From NCBI GenBank assembly GCA_027456925.1, contig DAIDTZ010000172.1:1-23402 (forward strand): a stretch of DNA of 23,402 nucleotides, read 5' to 3'. The stretch comes from Nitrospirota bacterium. Lineage in GTDB: Bacteria; Nitrospirota; UBA9217. Below the pieces are notes generated by a model that did not search any database, had not been told where the DNA came from, and saw only the letters and a program-made list of their open reading frames with translations. Below, one piece after another: positions 22,333-23,402 of this stretch (positions are counted from its first letter, which is position 1; each line of letters starts with the position of its first letter). Both the position numbers and the translations under genes were made by a program.

Positions 22333-22368
22333 ATGAAAACTATTCACCTCGGCCAGCCGCGTTCATAG
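22333..22368 (+). CDS. Possible 11-residue leader peptide of secA
   Basis: ATG at 22333 opens MKTIHLGQPRS and stops at TAG (22366-22368). Its last codons lie in the left arm of the hairpin that overlaps the secA Shine-Dalgarno. There is no ribosome-binding site, but an A/T-rich -10-like stretch (22316-22324) ends about 9-12 nt before the ATG. It is short enough to be chance. Confidence 0.3.
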   Translation: MKTIHLGQPRS

Positions 22369-22392
22369 GCTGCCGCAGGTTACTGAACGCGG
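22357..22392 (+). promoter_or_regulatory. Hairpin overlapping the secA Shine-Dalgarno
   Basis: CCGCGTTCA (22357-22365) and TGAACGCGG (22384-22392) are perfect 9-bp complements around an 18-nt loop that itself contains CTGC/GCAG. The last GG of the right arm is the start of GGAG (22391-22394), the likely secA Shine-Dalgarno, 9 nt before ATG. Folding should lower secA translation. Confidence 0.65.
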
Positions 22393-22403
22393 AGAAGAGA
22401 CAG

Positions 22404-23402
22404 ATGATCGGCACGATTTTGAAAAAAGTATTCGGCACCGCGAACGAGCGGGAACTAAAGCGCGTCCAAGTGCTGGTGGACCAGATAAACGCACTCGAGG
22501 AAGGGGTCACGGGCCTCTCGGACGCGGACCTGCGGTCCAAGACAGGGGAGTTCAAAAAACGGGTCGAGCAGGGTGAGACCCTTGACGAACTGCTTCCGGA
22601 GGCCTTTGCCGTGGTTCGGGAAGCTTCGAAGCGGACCCTCGGGATGCGGCACTTTGATGCGCAGCTCGTCGGCGGAATCGTCCTGCACCAGGGAAAGATC
22701 GCCGAGATGAAGACGGGCGAAGGGAAGACCCTCGTGGCAACGCTCCCCGTCTACCTGAACAGCCTCACGGGCAAGGGCGTGCATGTTGTCACGGTGAACG
22801 ACTATCTCGCGCGGCGCGACTCGGAGTGGATGGGCAAGGTGTATACTTTCCTCGGCCTCACCGTCGGCGTCATCGTCCACGGCCTTACGGACGAGGAACG
22901 GCAGGCCGCCTACGGGTCCGACGTGGCGTACGGAACGAACAACGAGTTCGGCTTCGATTATCTGCGCGACAACATGAAGTTCGACCTCAAGGACTATGTC
23001 CAGCGCGAGCTCAACTACGCCATCGTGGACGAAGTCGACTCGATCCTGATCGACGAGGCCCGGACCCCGCTCATCATCTCCGGCCCCGCGGAAGAATCGA
23101 CGGACAAGTATTACAAGATCAACCGCATCATTCCGAGCCTGAACAAGGACACCGACTACACTATCGAAGAGAAAACCAAGACCGTGGCCCTGACCGAAGA
23201 GGGCAACATCAAGGTCGAGCACCTGTTGAATGCGGGGAACCTCTATGATCCCTCGAACGTCGACCTGGTACACCACGTGCATCAGGGATTGAAAGCCCAC
23301 GCGTTGTTCCACCGCGACGTGGACTATGTCGTGAAAGACGGCGAGGTCCTGATCGTCGCCGAATTTACGGGCAGGCTCATGCCGGGACGCCGCTGGAGCG
23401 AC
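22404..23402 (+). CDS. secA: Preprotein translocase ATPase SecA (5' part, cut by window end)
   Basis: SecA drives proteins through SecYEG with ATP. The 333 codons present start MIGTILKKVFGTANERELKRV and include Walker A MKTGEGKTLVATLP, the motif VTVNDYLARRD, YGTNNEFGFDYLRDNM, and Walker B YAIVDEVDSILIDEARTPLIISGP. The part after is the beginning of the preprotein cross-linking domain. Near the end the sequence reads LIVAEFTGRLMPGRRWSD, with Ala where the family nearly always has Asp (IVDEFTGR or IVDEHTGR). The frame is open to the window edge. The exported beta-helix and barrel proteins nearby would be its clients. Confidence 0.97.
   Translation, partial: MIGTILKKVFGTANERELKRVQVLVDQINALEEGVTGLSDADLRSKTGEFKKRVEQGETLDELLPEAFAVVREASKRTLGMRHFDAQLVGGIVLHQGKIAEMKTGEGKTLVATLPVYLNSLTGKGVHVVTVNDYLARRDSEWMGKVYTFLGLTVGVIVHGLTDEERQAAYGSDVAYGTNNEFGFDYLRDNMKFDLKDYVQRELNYAIVDEVDSILIDEARTPLIISGPAEESTDKYYKINRIIPSLNKDTDYTIEEKTKTVALTEEGNIKVEHLLNAGNLYDPSNVDLVHHVHQGLKAHALFHRDVDYVVKDGEVLIVAEFTGRLMPGRRWSD

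Overview
The window looks like a piece of a moderately GC-rich, anaerobic or sulfur-metabolising Gram-negative bacterium, most likely Nitrospirota (Thermodesulfovibrionia-like) or a deep Desulfobacterota relative. The reasons are the rho-rpmE-prfA-prmC-murA-his gene order, a two-gene cytochrome b (b6 plus subunit IV) beside a Rieske protein, and a TusA / YeeE-YedE / DsrE-like sulfur set. The taxon is inferred from gene content only.

Positions 1-11785 (minus strand) are a housekeeping block. Reading with transcription: rho (own sigma70 promoter and a ~300-nt C-rich leader), rpmE, a DUF1385 membrane protein, prfA, prmC, murA, hisD and hisG, ended by a clear intrinsic terminator. hisC, hisB and hisH follow. 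hisC carries an in-frame amber codon. hisD has proline where the family has a zinc-binding glutamine. hisH contains a short repeat-derived insertion.

Positions 11893-12531 hold a fossil: the first ~40 codons of a pilC-like gene fused to frameshifted, internally deleted pieces of a pilQ-like secretin. Next on the plus strand come a Rieske Fe-S protein (probably leaderless mRNA), cytochrome b6, subunit IV, a TusA-like sulfur carrier, a YeeE/YedE (TsuA-like) sulfur transporter, a terminator, and a DsrE/DsrF/DsrH-like trio whose last member is only 56 aa. A decayed second YeeE/YedE copy and a zinc-ribbon/SurA-N membrane protein follow. Together this reads as quinol oxidation plus sulfur uptake and persulfide relay.

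Positions 18445-20948 (minus) are a translationally coupled pair: a 616-aa exported beta-helix/FnIII protein with a C-terminal CFIATA box and membrane anchor, and an outer-membrane beta-barrel. An ArsR-family regulator (minus) and the 5' part of secA (plus, cut by the window end) close the window. secA is preceded by a hairpin that overlaps its Shine-Dalgarno and a possible 11-codon leader ORF.

The strongest unexplained structure is a set of degenerate tandem repeats at nine or more sites. The unit sequences differ from site to site, but all keep a 7-bp period. Many are arranged as facing inverted arms, one array forms the apparent terminator of hisH, one lies between petB and petD, and one lies inside the hisH coding sequence.
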